Shown here piece after piece: positions 34,891 through 43,620 of a stretch of 48,855 bases of DNA. The DNA lies in the NCBI GenBank assembly GCA_949498175.1, contig CATDDF010000071.1, forward strand, positions 1 through 48,855. The letters are read 5' to 3'. The notes below the pieces were generated by a model. The model was not told the DNA's origin. It did not search any database and saw only the letters and a program-made list of their open reading frames with translations. Position 1 is the stretch's first letter; every line of letters begins with the position of its first letter. Position numbers and translations under genes: made by a program. The stretch is from Alphaproteobacteria bacterium. Lineage in GTDB: Bacteria > Pseudomonadota > Alphaproteobacteria > RS24.

Positions 34891-35454
34891 ATGAAAATCA
34901 ACGGCAATGAAATTCGACCCGGCAATGTCATTCAACACAATGGCGAATTATGGGTCGCAGTAAAACTGCAACATGTAAAGCCAGGCAAAGGCGGGGCTTT
35001 TGCGCAAATTGAACTGAAGAATTTAATCAACGGCTCCAAGCTCAATGAACGCTTTCGCTCAGCCGATAAGGTGGAGCGGGTGCGCCTTGAGCAGACCGAT
35101 TATCAGTTTCTCTATGAAAGCGACGATATGCTGGTTTTCATGGATACGGAAAGCTATGAGCAGATTGAGCTGCAAGCCGAATTTGTCGGCGACCGCGCCG
35201 CTTTTTTGCAAGACGGCATGAATGTCGTGGTGGAAAGCCATGAAGGCAAGCCCATCGGTATTCGCCTGCCCGACCAAGTCACTTTGGAAGTCAGCGAAAC
35301 CGAAGCGGTGGTAAAAGGGCAAACCGCCGCCAGCTCCAACAAGCCTGCCATTTGCGATAATGGTGTGCGGGTCATGGTCCCGCCCTTTATTGAAATCGGC
35401 GATAAAATCATCGTCGACACGAATGAAGTCACCTATCTGAAGCGAGCCGACTAA
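34891..35454 (+). CDS. efp: Elongation factor P
   Basis: A 187-residue translation factor that relieves ribosome stalling at polyproline. Three OB-like domains: the N-terminal KOW region with the modified lysine Lys33 in [12 protein letters not shown], the middle domain, and the C-terminal domain ending [18 protein letters not shown]. The PGKGGA loop is the lysine type modified by EpmA; no epmA is in this window. AAGGTGA is the ribosome site. It is followed directly by suhB, no gap. Confidence 0.97.
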   Translation: MKINGNEIRPGNVIQHNGELWVAVKLQHVKPGKGGAFAQIELKNLINGSKLNERFRSADKVERVRLEQTDYQFLYESDDMLVFMDTESYEQIELQAEFVGDRAAFLQDGMNVVVESHEGKPIGIRLPDQVTLEVSETEAVVKGQTAASSNKPAICDNGVRVMVPPFIEIGDKIIVDTNEVTYLKRAD

Positions 35455-36234
35455 ATGGCACAATCGCCGGCCATGAATGTGATGCGCGCCGCCGTTGAGA
35501 AGGCGGGCCGCGCACTGCGCCGCGATTTCGGCGAAGTTGAAAACCTGCAAGTGTCGAAAAAGGGTCCCGGCGATTTCGTCTCGCAGGCCGATTTGAAGGC
35601 CGAGAAAATCCTTTTTGAAGAACTTTCAGAAGCGCGTCCTGGCTATGGCTTTTTGATGGAAGAGCGCGGTGTGGTGGAAGGCGCTGATACGACCCATCGC
35701 TGGATTATTGACCCGCTGGACGGCACGACAAATTTCTTGCACGGCATACCACATTTTGCCATTTCCGTGGCTTTGGAGCGCGAAGGCACTTTGGTGGCCG
35801 GTATTGTCTATAATCCGATTACCGATGAATTGTTTTTTGCCGAACGCGGACAGGGGGCTTATGGGCCAAGCGGTCGCCTGCGCGTGTCAGGCCGCAAACA
35901 TTTGTCAGAGGCAGTGGTCTCAACCCGCTTTGCCTATAAATCACCCGACGGTTTCAAAACACCGGCGCCTGAAATCGAAAAATTACTGCCACAAGTGGCC
36001 GGGCTTCGCAATTTCGGTTCAGCCGCGCTCGACCTCGCCTATGTCGCCGCCGGTCGCTTTGACGGCTATGTGGAATTTGGTTTGGAAGCTTGGGACTATG
36101 CCGCCGGCATTGTCTTGGTGCGTGAGGCCGGAGGCCTGGTTTCCGATGACACCAACCGCCAGAAAATGCTTGAAAACGGCAATATGGTGGCCGGCAATGA
36201 AACCGTTCACGCGGCGCTTTTGGAAAATCTCTAG
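35455..36234 (+). CDS. suhB: Inositol monophosphatase family protein SuhB
   Basis: A 259-residue Mg-dependent phosphatase. The metal site is Asp86 and Asp89 in IIDPLDGTTNFLHGIPHFAI, with Glu in LMEERG upstream and Asp in AWDYAAGIVLVREAGG downstream. In bacteria SuhB also associates with rRNA antitermination complexes; its placement right after efp suggests a translation-linked setting, but this adjacency alone does not prove it. ATG 35455 follows the efp stop with no base in between; no strong ribosome site, so it is probably coupled. Confidence 0.93.
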   Translation: MAQSPAMNVMRAAVEKAGRALRRDFGEVENLQVSKKGPGDFVSQADLKAEKILFEELSEARPGYGFLMEERGVVEGADTTHRWIIDPLDGTTNFLHGIPHFAISVALEREGTLVAGIVYNPITDELFFAERGQGAYGPSGRLRVSGRKHLSEAVVSTRFAYKSPDGFKTPAPEIEKLLPQVAGLRNFGSAALDLAYVAAGRFDGYVEFGLEAWDYAAGIVLVREAGGLVSDDTNRQKMLENGNMVAGNETVHAALLENL

Positions 36235-36235
36235 C

Positions 36236-38053
36236 CTATTCAGCCGCTTCTTTACCGAATTGTAAATCAGCCAAACGCGCATAAAGCCCGCCTTGTGCCA
36301 GCAATTCATGATGTTTGCCTTGCGCCGTAACTTTGCCGCCTTCCATCACGATAATCCGGTCGGCTTTTAATATTGTTGCCAGCCTGTGTGCAATCACCAA
36401 AGTGGTGCGCCCTTCCATCAGATTGCCAAGTGCTTTTTGCACCAATGTCTCGCTTTCCGCATCGAGCGCGCTGGTTGCTTCATCGAGCAATAAAACCGGC
36501 GCGTCGCGCAAAATGGCGCGCGCTATCGCAATACGCTGGCGTTGCCCACCTGACAAGGTGACGCCGCGCTCACCCAATTCGGTCGCATAGGCTTGCGGCA
36601 AGCGCGCGATAAACTCATCGGCCTGAGCCGCTTTGGCCGCGGCAATCACTTCCGCTTCCGATGCTTCGGGGCGTCCGAAACGGATATTTTCCAGCACTGT
36701 TTTGGCAAATACCACAGTCTCTTGCGGCACGATGGCCAGCGCCCCGCGCACGGTTTGCGGCGTCATGTCCGGCAGGGCCACATCATCAATGCTGATACGC
36801 CCGTTTTGCGGGTCATAGAAACGTGACAATAATTGGAAAACAGTCGATTTTCCCGCACCCGAAGCGCCCACCAATGCCACGGTCTCGCCCGGTGTCACGG
36901 CCAATGACAAGCCGCTCAAAGCCGAAATCTCCGGCCGCGTCGGATAGTGAAAAGTAACATTGTCAAAGGCGATATGCCCTTGCGGCGGCTGCGGCAGTGA
37001 TTTCGGATTGGCCGGGGGTTGAATGACCGGCTCGACCTGAAGAATTTCTACCAGACGCTCGGTTGCCCCGGCCGCCAATTGCACCTCGCCCCACACTTCC
37101 GACAATGCACCGATAGAGGTGGCGCATAAAACCGCATAGAGAATAAACTGCCCCAGCGTACCGCCGCTCATAGACCCGTCCAGCACATATTGCGCGCCAA
37201 GCCATAAAATGCCGGTCACGCCTGCAAAAATCAGAACAATGGCGATGGCCGTCATACCGGCGCGCGCCAAAATACGCAGCTTGGCAGTATCAAACGACCC
37301 TTCAACAGCGCTTGAGAAAATGCGGCGGTCTTCATTTTCATGCGTAAAACTTTGCACTGTCTGCATGGCACTTATGGTTTCTGTGGCATGGCTCGCCGTA
37401 TCGGCAATGCGGTCTTGGCTGGCCCGCGCCAAACGGCGCACCATGCGGCCAAACACAATCACCGGCACAATCACCGCCGGTAGGGTCAGCGCTGCCAGAC
37501 CGGCCAAAGAGGCGCTGGTATAGACCAACATAATGGCCGAACCGACAAACATGAAGAGATTGCGCAAGGCAATAGAGGCCGAGGAGCCGACCACGGTTTT
37601 AATCAGCGTCGTATCGGCAGTGAGGCGTGACAGCACTTCGCCGGTGCGTGTCACTTCAAAAAACGCCGGTGACAATGTGGTGATGTGATTATAGACGGCG
37701 GCGCGCAAATCGGCAGTTACCCGTTCCCCAATCCATGAAACAAAATAAAACCGCATGGCGCTGGCCAAGCCCAGCACAATGGCGACAATCAGCATGGCGA
37801 GAAAATAGCGATCGATTGAACTGGCATCTTCGGTCGAAAAGCCATTATCAATCATAAAGCGCACGGCAATCGGCATTGCCAAAGTAGCCGCGGTAGCGGC
37901 CAACAAGGCAAAAAACGCGGCCATCACACGGCCCGGATATTGGCCGATAAAAGGAATGAGCGCACGCAAAGGCTGCAAGCTGCGCGCACGCGGCCGACGT
38001 TTGGCATCTTCTTCCATTTGAGCAACCGCTTCGGCGGCATCATTGCGTGACAC
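36236..38053 (-). CDS. ABCB-type ABC exporter (MsbA-like), transmembrane and ATPase domains fused
   Basis: A 605-residue half-transporter that works as a homodimer in the inner membrane. Six helices span about residues 35-320; the ATPase has Walker [16 protein letters not shown], signature [16 protein letters not shown] and Walker [18 protein letters not shown], followed by [14 protein letters not shown]. MsbA and multidrug or lipid exporters share this layout; substrate unknown. GTG 38053 is used since AAAGGGG lies nearby upstream and the next ATG (38017) would shorten the N-terminus; the longer open frame is without signals. It is divergent from rpmE, a common neighbourhood in Alphaproteobacteria. 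Confidence 0.92.
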   Translation of the reverse strand: MSRNDAAEAVAQMEEDAKRRPRARSLQPLRALIPFIGQYPGRVMAAFFALLAATAATLAMPIAVRFMIDNGFSTEDASSIDRYFLAMLIVAIVLGLASAMRFYFVSWIGERVTADLRAAVYNHITTLSPAFFEVTRTGEVLSRLTADTTLIKTVVGSSASIALRNLFMFVGSAIMLVYTSASLAGLAALTLPAVIVPVIVFGRMVRRLARASQDRIADTASHATETISAMQTVQSFTHENEDRRIFSSAVEGSFDTAKLRILARAGMTAIAIVLIFAGVTGILWLGAQYVLDGSMSGGTLGQFILYAVLCATSIGALSEVWGEVQLAAGATERLVEILQVEPVIQPPANPKSLPQPPQGHIAFDNVTFHYPTRPEISALSGLSLAVTPGETVALVGASGAGKSTVFQLLSRFYDPQNGRISIDDVALPDMTPQTVRGALAIVPQETVVFAKTVLENIRFGRPEASEAEVIAAAKAAQADEFIARLPQAYATELGERGVTLSGGQRQRIAIARAILRDAPVLLLDEATSALDAESETLVQKALGNLMEGRTTLVIAHRLATILKADRIIVMEGGKVTAQGKHHELLAQGGLYARLADLQFGKEAAE

Positions 38054-38142
38054 GGTGCACGCCCCTTTCTCAGTTGAATTGCGCTGCTTATAGCAAGCCG
38101 TGTCCCGCTTCACCAGTGGCCAAATTGACCTCCAATATCGAC

Positions 38143-38171
38143 TTGCACAGTGCTCTTCTTCTGTTTATATA
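38143..38171 (+). promoter_or_regulatory. Promoter of rpmE
   Basis: TTGCAC, a 17-base spacer and TATATA, 30-odd bases before the rpmE ATG at 38204, with AAGGAAAAGG as ribosome site. Strong match by eye. Confidence 0.6.
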
Positions 38172-38203
38172 AGCGCTCAACGCTATTTGAGAAGGAAAAG
38201 GCG

Positions 38204-38425
38204 ATGAAAAAGGATATTCATCCCGATTATCACATGATTACGGTGGCCATGACCGATGGCACCACCTATCAGACCCGCTCGACCTATGGCGAAGAGGGCA
38301 CTACGCTGACGCTGGATATTGATCCGACCACCCATCCGGCTTGGACCAAAGGGTCACAAACGCTGGTAGACCGTGGTGGTCGCGTCTCGCGCTTCAACAA
38401 AAAATTCGACAGCTTTATCGGCTAA
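38204..38425 (+). CDS. rpmE: 50S ribosomal protein L31
   Basis: A 73-residue L31. It begins [19 protein letters not shown], as alphaproteobacterial L31 proteins do, and ends in [10 protein letters not shown]. It has no cysteine, so it is the zinc-independent (C-) form and should not act as a zinc store. The start is the ATG at 38204 after AAGGAAAAGGCG; a frame further upstream is without signals. A hairpin with a T-run follows its stop, partly inside the convergent DUF1192 gene. Confidence 0.97.
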   Translation: MKKDIHPDYHMITVAMTDGTTYQTRSTYGEEGTTLTLDIDPTTHPAWTKGSQTLVDRGGRVSRFNKKFDSFIG

Positions 38426-38438
38426 ACCCGCTGAAAAC

Positions 38439-38627
38439 CTATTTGAAAAGGGCTTCTGCATCACTGCGGGAGCCCTTTTTGCTTTCCAGCATGGCCTCGG
38501 CGCGGCTGATTTCTTGTTTCAGCAGGTTAATGCGCGCGGTCAATTCTTCCACCCCTTGCAGGCTTAAATCCTGTTCGGCCAATTGTGCCAAAATACTGCC
38601 CTTCGGGGCATCTATTTCCTCTTCCAT
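38439..38627 (-). CDS. DUF1192 family small protein
   Basis: A 62-residue acidic, coiled-coil-like protein of the alphaproteobacterial DUF1192 family, function unknown. The family pattern DLSLQGVEELTARINLLKQE then ISRAEAMLESKKGSRSDAEA is clear. The ATG 38627 follows GTGAGGCAGCG. Its last ten codons also hold the hairpin that would terminate rpmE on the other strand. Divergent from the quinone oxidoreductase, 56 bases apart. Confidence 0.85.
   Translation of the reverse strand: MEEEIDAPKGSILAQLAEQDLSLQGVEELTARINLLKQEISRAEAMLESKKGSRSDAEALFK
38446..38479 (+). terminator. rpmE terminator hairpin embedded in the DUF1192 gene
   Basis: AAAAGGGCT pairs exactly with AGCCCTTTT over nine bases around a 16-base loop, with a T-run after the stem. 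It lies about 20 bases after the L31 stop and inside the 3' end of the convergent DUF1192 gene, so the coding and terminator constraints share the same DNA. Confidence 0.65.
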
Positions 38628-38683
38628 CGCTGCCTCACCATGCTTAATCTCGGACTGTTCAAGTGTAATGGAAAGAAACACAA

Positions 38684-39688
38684 ATGTCCGAAAAACTACC
38701 CCAAACCATGAATGCCATTGCCATTGGCGACGATGGCACGCCCGAAAGCCTGCATATGGCTGAGCATGGCCTACCGAAACCGCAAGCGGACGAGATTTTG
38801 GTACGGCTTGGCGCGGCCGGGGTCAATCGCGGCGATTGCATGCAGCGCATCGGGCTTTATCCACCGCCGCCCGGCGCGCCCGATATTATGGGGCTGGAAT
38901 TTGCCGGCACTGTGGTGGCTCTTGGCGAGAACGCTGAAAAATGGCAGCTGGGCGACCGCATCGCAGCACTGGTCGCCGGTGGCGCTTACGCTGAATATGC
39001 CTGCGTCCATCAAGACCATGCGCTGGCCATTCCCGATGCCATGAGCTTCACCGATGCGGCCGCCTTGCCGGAGACGATTTTCACCGTCTTTGCCAATGTT
39101 TTTGAAGGCGGCGCGTTACAAAAAGGCGAGACGCTTTTGGTGCATGGCGGCTCAAGCGGCATTGGCACAACGGCCATTCAAATGGCCAAACATTTCGGCG
39201 CCAAGGTCATCATCACGGCGGGTTCTGACGATAAATGCGCGGCATGCCGTGATTTGGGCGCCGATTTGACGGTGAATTACCAAAGCCAAGATTTTGTTGA
39301 AGCGTGCCGTGATTTTACCGATGGCGCGGGGGTTAATGTCATTCTTGATATGGTCGGCGGCGATTATATTGCGCGCAATATGGAAGCCGCGGCCATGGGC
39401 GGGCGCATCGTCAATATTGCCTATATGCAGGGCTTTTCGGCAGAAGTGAATTTTCTGCCTGTCATGTTGAAACGGCTGACTTTGACCGGCTCAACCTTGC
39501 GGGCGCGTCCTTTGGCCGAGAAAACCCGCCTGACCGAGGCCGTCAATAAAGCCTTTTGGCCGCATATCGGCGCCGCGGTACAGCCGATTGTCGATAGCGT
39601 TTATCCATTGGCCGAAGCGGGCAAAGCCCATGCGCATATGGAAAGCAGCCATCATATCGGTAAAATCATTCTCGATTGCAACTGCTAG
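38684..39688 (+). CDS. NAD(P)H quinone oxidoreductase (MDR superfamily, PIG3-like)
   Basis: A 334-residue medium-chain dehydrogenase without the structural zinc cysteines. The GroES-like half reads LVRLGAAGVNRGDCMQRIGL and GLEFAGTVVALGENAEKW; the Rossmann half has ETLLVHGGSSGIGTTAIQMA and VNVILDMVGGDYIARNMEAA. These fit the TP53I3/quinone oxidoreductase group, which reduces quinones or enones with NADPH. Start at 38684 with GAAAGAAAC upstream; ATG 38708 is an alternative. Frequently seen next to trcR in Alphaproteobacteria, as here. Confidence 0.93.
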   Translation: MSEKLPQTMNAIAIGDDGTPESLHMAEHGLPKPQADEILVRLGAAGVNRGDCMQRIGLYPPPPGAPDIMGLEFAGTVVALGENAEKWQLGDRIAALVAGGAYAEYACVHQDHALAIPDAMSFTDAAALPETIFTVFANVFEGGALQKGETLLVHGGSSGIGTTAIQMAKHFGAKVIITAGSDDKCAACRDLGADLTVNYQSQDFVEACRDFTDGAGVNVILDMVGGDYIARNMEAAAMGGRIVNIAYMQGFSAEVNFLPVMLKRLTLTGSTLRARPLAEKTRLTEAVNKAFWPHIGAAVQPIVDSVYPLAEAGKAHAHMESSHHIGKIILDCNC

Positions 39689-39701
39689 GCGCACAATTTC
39701 T

Positions 39702-39730
39702 TTGCAGCTTTGGTGGGCTTGCGCTATATA
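39702..39730 (+). promoter_or_regulatory. Promoter of trcR
   Basis: TTGCAG, a 17-base spacer and TATATA, giving a leader of about 85 bases before ATG 39821. The leader holds a small hairpin at 39763-39781. Confidence 0.55.
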
Positions 39731-39762
39731 AGCCCCATATTCACTGAAATCGATGCTTTTTT

Positions 39763-39781
39763 GATGCATGGCTCATGCGTC
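39763..39781 (+). other. Hairpin in the trcR 5' leader
   Basis: GATGCATG pairs with CATGCGTC over eight bases (one G-U pair) around a GCT loop, 40 bases before the trcR start. It could affect mRNA stability or translation; no known riboswitch family is recognised. Confidence 0.4.
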
Positions 39782-39820
39782 ATTAAACCTATGCAGCGTT
39801 TTGATCGTTTGGAGACTGAC

Positions 39821-40594
39821 ATGACAGCACCGCTTATGCCGAAAGCCACCGCCGTTTGGCTGGTAGACAATACCGCCCTGACATTCGACCAGATTGCCCT
39901 GTTTTGCGGCCTGCACCCGCTGGAAGTCAAAGGCATTGCCAATGGCGATATTGCCGCCGGCATTAAGGGCATGGACCCGATCAGCAATGGCCAATTAACG
40001 CGCGATGAGATTGAACGCTGCCAAAATGATGCGACGGCTGAATTGCAACTGGCCGATGCCAAGCGCGATATTCCGCCCCCCAAGCCGCGCAAAGGCTCAC
40101 GTTATACGCCGCTCTCCAAACGCCAAGAACGCCCCGATGCCATTGCTTGGCTGGTGCGCAACCATCCGGAACTCAATGATGCCGAGATCGGCCGCCTTGT
40201 CGGCACCACCAAACCGACCATTCAGAGCATTCGCGAACGCACCCATTGGAATATGGCCAATATCACGCCGCTTGATCCGGTGACTTTGGGCATGTGCAGT
40301 CAGATTGAGCTTGATGAATATGTCGCCAAAGCGGCCAAACGCGAAGAACGGCGTCAAAAACGTCTGGCGCGCGAAGCGGCGAAAAACGGCGAAGTGCTCA
40401 AAGATGCGGCCGAAACCACTGCGGTGACGGGCGAAGCGGCGGAAATGACAGCGATGGAGACATCGGTGGAAGCCGCAATGGAACCGGCAAAACCGATTGA
40501 TGACAGCCAAGTATTTGCCGACAGCCCATCATCTGATTCGGCTGACGACGGCACAGACGAACCGCTTCGTCCGGAAGACGTTTTTAAATCATAG
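39821..40594 (+). CDS. trcR: Cell-cycle transcriptional regulator TrcR (DUF1013)
   Basis: A 257-residue regulator specific to Alphaproteobacteria. The start MTAPLMPKATAVWLVDNTAL is highly characteristic; two helix-turn-helix-like segments (LTFDQIALFCGLHPLEVKGI and LNDAEIGRLVGTTKPTIQSI) follow, separated by a basic linker. The last 70 residues are Ala/Glu-rich and poorly conserved. The start at 39821 follows GGAGACTGAC; the open frame from 39710 is the leader. In model species TrcR is linked to cell-cycle gene expression; its targets here are unknown. Confidence 0.92.
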   Translation: MTAPLMPKATAVWLVDNTALTFDQIALFCGLHPLEVKGIANGDIAAGIKGMDPISNGQLTRDEIERCQNDATAELQLADAKRDIPPPKPRKGSRYTPLSKRQERPDAIAWLVRNHPELNDAEIGRLVGTTKPTIQSIRERTHWNMANITPLDPVTLGMCSQIELDEYVAKAAKREERRQKRLAREAAKNGEVLKDAAETTAVTGEAAEMTAMETSVEAAMEPAKPIDDSQVFADSPSSDSADDGTDEPLRPEDVFKS

Positions 40595-40607
40595 CTGCAG
40601 CGCGGGC

Positions 40608-40778
40608 TTATGCCTGCTCGCGCAAGGCCTCAATCTGCTCCTTAAGAGCAAGTTTCTTGCGCTTGAGCGTCCATATATCGAGCGTGTCTTCAGACAAATC
40701 GGCCTGTCGGGCACGAATTTCCTCTTCCAGCTCACTATGCTGGCGCTGCAAACTTGTGAGGCGTGCATTGATGGTCAT
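40608..40778 (-). CDS. DUF465 (YdcH-like) small coiled-coil protein
   Basis: A 56-residue helical protein of the DUF465 family: MTINARLTSLQRQHSELEEE then a basic heptad-rich second half (LDIWTLKRKKLALKEQIEAL). Function unknown; it is common in Alphaproteobacteria next to purEK. The ATG at 40778 has GGGGAGG six bases upstream, which decides the start over the longer open frame. It lies 13 bases from the trcR stop, convergent. Confidence 0.85.
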   Translation of the reverse strand: MTINARLTSLQRQHSELEEEIRARQADLSEDTLDIWTLKRKKLALKEQIEALREQA

Positions 40779-40939
40779 AGCCACCTCCCCTTTTTGCTTG
40801 TTCAGCCTGACAGCTTGCTTTGCCCGTGTCCACGAATAAATGCGAAAAAGCGGCAAAACGGCTTGAAATCCATGTATAATTCGGGCTATACCCGCGCTTT
40901 CCTGTTTTCGGACGGGCAATTCACGCGGCGGAGGCGATA

Positions 40940-41431
40940 ATGAGCGACGCGAAAATCGGCATAATTATGGGCAGCCAGAGCGATTGGCCGACCATGAAAC
41001 ACGCGGCAGATATTCTTGACGAATTGGCCATTGCGCATGAGTGCAAAATCGTCTCGGCCCACCGCACCCCCGACCGCATGTATGACTATGCGCGCGCCGC
41101 CAAAGAAACCGGCTTGAAAGTAATTATTGCAGGCGCCGGTGGGGCCGCCCATTTGCCCGGTATGACCGCCGCCTTAACGCCGATACCCGTGCTCGGCGTG
41201 CCGATACAATCAAAAGTTTTATCGGGGCAGGATTCACTCTTGTCCATTGTGCAAATGCCGGCCGGTGTGCCGGTCGGCACTTTGGCGATTGGTGAGGCCG
41301 GGGCCAAAAATGCAGCGCTCTTGGCCGCCGCCATTGTCGCCAATGAAGATGCGACATTGGCCGAAAGACTGGAAGCCTGGCGCGCCGCGCGCACGGCCGA
41401 CGTTCAAGAGTTTCCCAGTGACAAAGGATAG
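40940..41431 (+). CDS. purE: N5-carboxyaminoimidazole ribonucleotide mutase PurE
   Basis: A 163-residue class I PurE, which moves the carboxylate from N5-CAIR to C4 in purine synthesis. [20 protein letters not shown] at the N-terminus, [14 protein letters not shown] and [20 protein letters not shown] are standard, with the catalytic His in SAHRTP. GGAGGCGATA precedes the ATG. TATAAT at 40875-40880 is a possible -10 box, without a good -35. Overlaps purK by 14 bases. Confidence 0.97.
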   Translation: MSDAKIGIIMGSQSDWPTMKHAADILDELAIAHECKIVSAHRTPDRMYDYARAAKETGLKVIIAGAGGAAHLPGMTAALTPIPVLGVPIQSKVLSGQDSLLSIVQMPAGVPVGTLAIGEAGAKNAALLAAAIVANEDATLAERLEAWRAARTADVQEFPSDKG

Positions 41432-42497
41432 TTTGTCGCCAAATGCCACAATCGGCATTGTCGGCGGCGGGCAATTGGGCCGTATGCTGGCGCTGGCGGC
41501 GGCTGAATTGGGACTGAAAAGCCATATTTATTGCCCTGAAGCCGACTGCCCCGCCGCGCAAGTATCTCACGCCTTCACCACCGCCGCTTATGATGATGAA
41601 ACCGCCTTATCCGCTTTCGCCGCCGCGGTTGATGTCGTCACTTATGAGTTTGAAAATATTCCCGTCGCCACGGTCGAGCATATTGCAGCCTCGAAACATG
41701 TTTTTCCATCTGCCAAGGCGTTGAAAATCGCCCAAGATCGGCTTGATGAAAAGTCCTTCATGCGCGCACAAGGTTTCGGCGTTGCCGATTTCTTCGATAT
41801 TACCGATTTGGCGAGCCTTGAGGCAGCTTTGGCACAATGTGGCGGCGCGGGCATATTGAAACCCCGCCGTTTTGGCTATGACGGCAAGGGCCAATGGCGC
41901 TTGAATGGCGACAGCGACCTCGCTGCCGTGCTGGCCGAATTGGACGGGCAAGCTGCCATTTTGGAGGCTTTGGTGCCGTTTGATCGCGAAGTGTCCATTT
42001 TGGTAGCGCGCGGCCAAGACGGTGCCACCGCCTGTTATGACGTTATTGAAAACATCCATCGCAATCATATTTTGCACAGCTCCACCCTACCCGCGCAATT
42101 ATCCGCCGCACTGCAAGACACGGCGAAAAATATGGCTGAAAAAATCGCGGCGGCGCTTGATTATGTCGGCGTGCTGGCGATTGAATGTTTTGTCGTGGGC
42201 GACGCGCTGTTGATTAATGAAATCGCCCCGCGTGTGCATAATTCCGGCCATTTGACGCAAGATGCCTGCCATGTCGGTCAGTTTGAGCAGCATATGCGGG
42301 CCGTTGCCGCTTGGCCGCTCGGCGATGCGACAGCGCATAGCGATGCAGTGATGACCAATTTATTGGGCGATGAGATTGAACAATGGCGCGATTTGACGGC
42401 GCAAGAAGCGACTTATGTGCATCTTTACGGCAAGGCAGAAGCGCGACCGGGCCGCAAAATGGGCCATGTGACCCGTTTGAAAACAAAAAATTCTTAA
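41418..42497 (+). CDS. purK: N5-carboxyaminoimidazole ribonucleotide synthetase PurK
   Basis: A 359-residue ATP-grasp enzyme that makes N5-CAIR from AIR, bicarbonate and ATP; partner of Pur[21 protein letters not shown] begins the fold, then [33 protein letters not shown] and a C-terminal [19 protein letters not shown]. No ATG is near the start: GTG 41418 is used, TTG 41433 is an alternative with AAAGGA about seven bases upstream. Both lie in or just after the purE end, so translation is coupled. Its TAA overlaps the convergent COQ9 stop in TTAA. Confidence 0.95.
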   Translation: MTKDSLSPNATIGIVGGGQLGRMLALAAAELGLKSHIYCPEADCPAAQVSHAFTTAAYDDETALSAFAAAVDVVTYEFENIPVATVEHIAASKHVFPSAKALKIAQDRLDEKSFMRAQGFGVADFFDITDLASLEAALAQCGGAGILKPRRFGYDGKGQWRLNGDSDLAAVLAELDGQAAILEALVPFDREVSILVARGQDGATACYDVIENIHRNHILHSSTLPAQLSAALQDTAKNMAEKIAAALDYVGVLAIECFVVGDALLINEIAPRVHNSGHLTQDACHVGQFEQHMRAVAAWPLGDATAHSDAVMTNLLGDEIEQWRDLTAQEATYVHLYGKAEARPGRKMGHVTRLKTKNS

Positions 42498-43162
42498 CTT
42501 TGGCGATAGCGCATTTTCGCCAATGCGCCGATAAGCCCGTCAAACGGTGCTTTATCGCCGTGAATTTTTTCCGACCAGCCGCGCGCTTGCGCTTTCACTT
42601 TTTCAAATTGCATGACATTTTCAATGCGCCGCTCAAGAAACGCTCGGGTTTTGGCAAAGTCTTCGCTGTCATCATCGAACCAATAAAGCCGCGTCGCCGC
42701 GATAACACCGCTCAAAATCAGCCGTTTGGAGTAATAATTATAATCGGTCGCCGTATCACCCGCCCAACGCCACATTTGATGCGCCGTTTTGAATAATAAA
42801 TCAGCCGCCAATTTCTGCCGCCCCGGCACTGAAAGATAGCCCGCGGCGCGGCGCGCTGCCTCAATATGGGCGCTATCGACCAGCAAACGTTGCCACACCG
42901 CCTCGGTGATACGCTCACGGATTTTCATATCATCGGGGGTCGGCAGAGCGGTCAGCATCTCGTTATCACCCTGCGCCGAAAATGTCTCAATCAGCGTATC
43001 GACACCGCGCGCAAAGGCCAATTCCGCCATGGCCGCATCAATCTCAGCCGCCGCAATGGCTTGCTGCAGCAGGTTTTTTGACCAGCCGTCAAACGCCACT
43101 TCGGGCAGGGCTTTTGCAAGCACCGCTTGACGGGTTGCAGCATAAGGACTTTTTTCGCTCAT
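42494..43162 (-). CDS. COQ9 family ubiquinone biosynthesis protein
   Basis: A 222-residue protein of the COQ9 family, which in eukaryotes binds lipid and supports COQ7 hydroxylation in ubiquinone synthesis; the bacterial members resemble TetR folds without the DNA-binding role. Visible: ALPEVAFDGWSKNLLQQAIA at the N-terminus, the stretch RRAAGYLSVPGRQKLAADLL and the conserved TAHQMWRWAGDTATDYNYYS. YSKRLILSGVIAATRLYWF follows. The ATG at 43162 starts the conserved part; the longer frame to 43585 crosses the rpsU gene and is chance. Role in quinone synthesis is inferred from the family. Confidence 0.9.
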   Translation of the reverse strand: MSEKSPYAATRQAVLAKALPEVAFDGWSKNLLQQAIAAAEIDAAMAELAFARGVDTLIETFSAQGDNEMLTALPTPDDMKIRERITEAVWQRLLVDSAHIEAARRAAGYLSVPGRQKLAADLLFKTAHQMWRWAGDTATDYNYYSKRLILSGVIAATRLYWFDDDSEDFAKTRAFLERRIENVMQFEKVKAQARGWSEKIHGDKAPFDGLIGALAKMRYRQS

Positions 43163-43243
43163 GGCGCGACTATGTTGGCAAACGGACATAAAAACAAGCG
43201 CAAATCTGCCGCAGCGCGGGCCATGAATATACGCCACTTGCCC

Positions 43244-43272
43244 TAGACAAAGCCGCGCCAACTTGCTACACC
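43244..43272 (+). promoter_or_regulatory. Weak promoter candidate of rpsU
   Basis: TAGACA, a 17-base spacer and TACACC, with a leader of about 50 bases. Boxes are imperfect; another promoter could lie within 43163-43327, a 165-base gap without a gene. Confidence 0.25.
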
Positions 43273-43327
43273 AACTCCACTCGGCGGCGATGAGTCGCTG
43301 AAATTTGATTTGAAAGGGTGATGAAAC

Positions 43328-43552
43328 GTGCAAGTTTCCGTTCGTGATAATAATGTCGATCAGGCCTATAAGGTTCTGAAGAAAAAGCTTCAGCGTGAAG
43401 GTGTCTTCCGTGAAATGAAGCTGCGAAATCACTATGAAAAACCCTCGGAAAAGCGCGCCCGCGAAAAAGCAGAAAGCGTGCGCCGTGTTCGCAAGCTGGC
43501 TCGCAAGGCCGCGCAGCGCGAAGGTTTGGTTGTCGGCAAGCGTAAATACTAA
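43328..43552 (+). CDS. rpsU: 30S ribosomal protein S21
   Basis: A 74-residue S21 starting with GTG ([20 protein letters not shown]) and ending in the basic [20 protein letters not shown]; full length for the alphaproteobacterial type. AAAGGGTGATGAAAC precedes the GTG. The ATG in the leader at 43321 is out of frame. A strong bidirectional terminator follows. It often lies next to COQ9 in these genomes, here divergent. Confidence 0.97.
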   Translation: MQVSVRDNNVDQAYKVLKKKLQREGVFREMKLRNHYEKPSEKRAREKAESVRRVRKLARKAAQREGLVVGKRKY

Positions 43553-43570
43553 CTGACGCCCTGAAGAAAC

Positions 43571-43599
43571 AAAAGCCCCGCTCATAAAGCGGGGCTTTT
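43571..43599. terminator. Strong bidirectional terminator between rpsU and pntB
   Basis: AAAAGCCCCGCT pairs perfectly with AGCGGGGCTTTT over 12 bases around a CATAA loop; each strand ends in a T-run. It can end transcripts of rpsU (plus) and pntB (minus), which converge here. Confidence 0.93.
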
Positions 43600-43620
43600 C
43601 TTTTGTCGGAACGCCTTTGT

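Noticed and set aside
43163-43585. N-terminal extension of COQ9 across rpsU
   Set aside because: It passes antisense through the S21 gene; the conserved protein starts at 43162.
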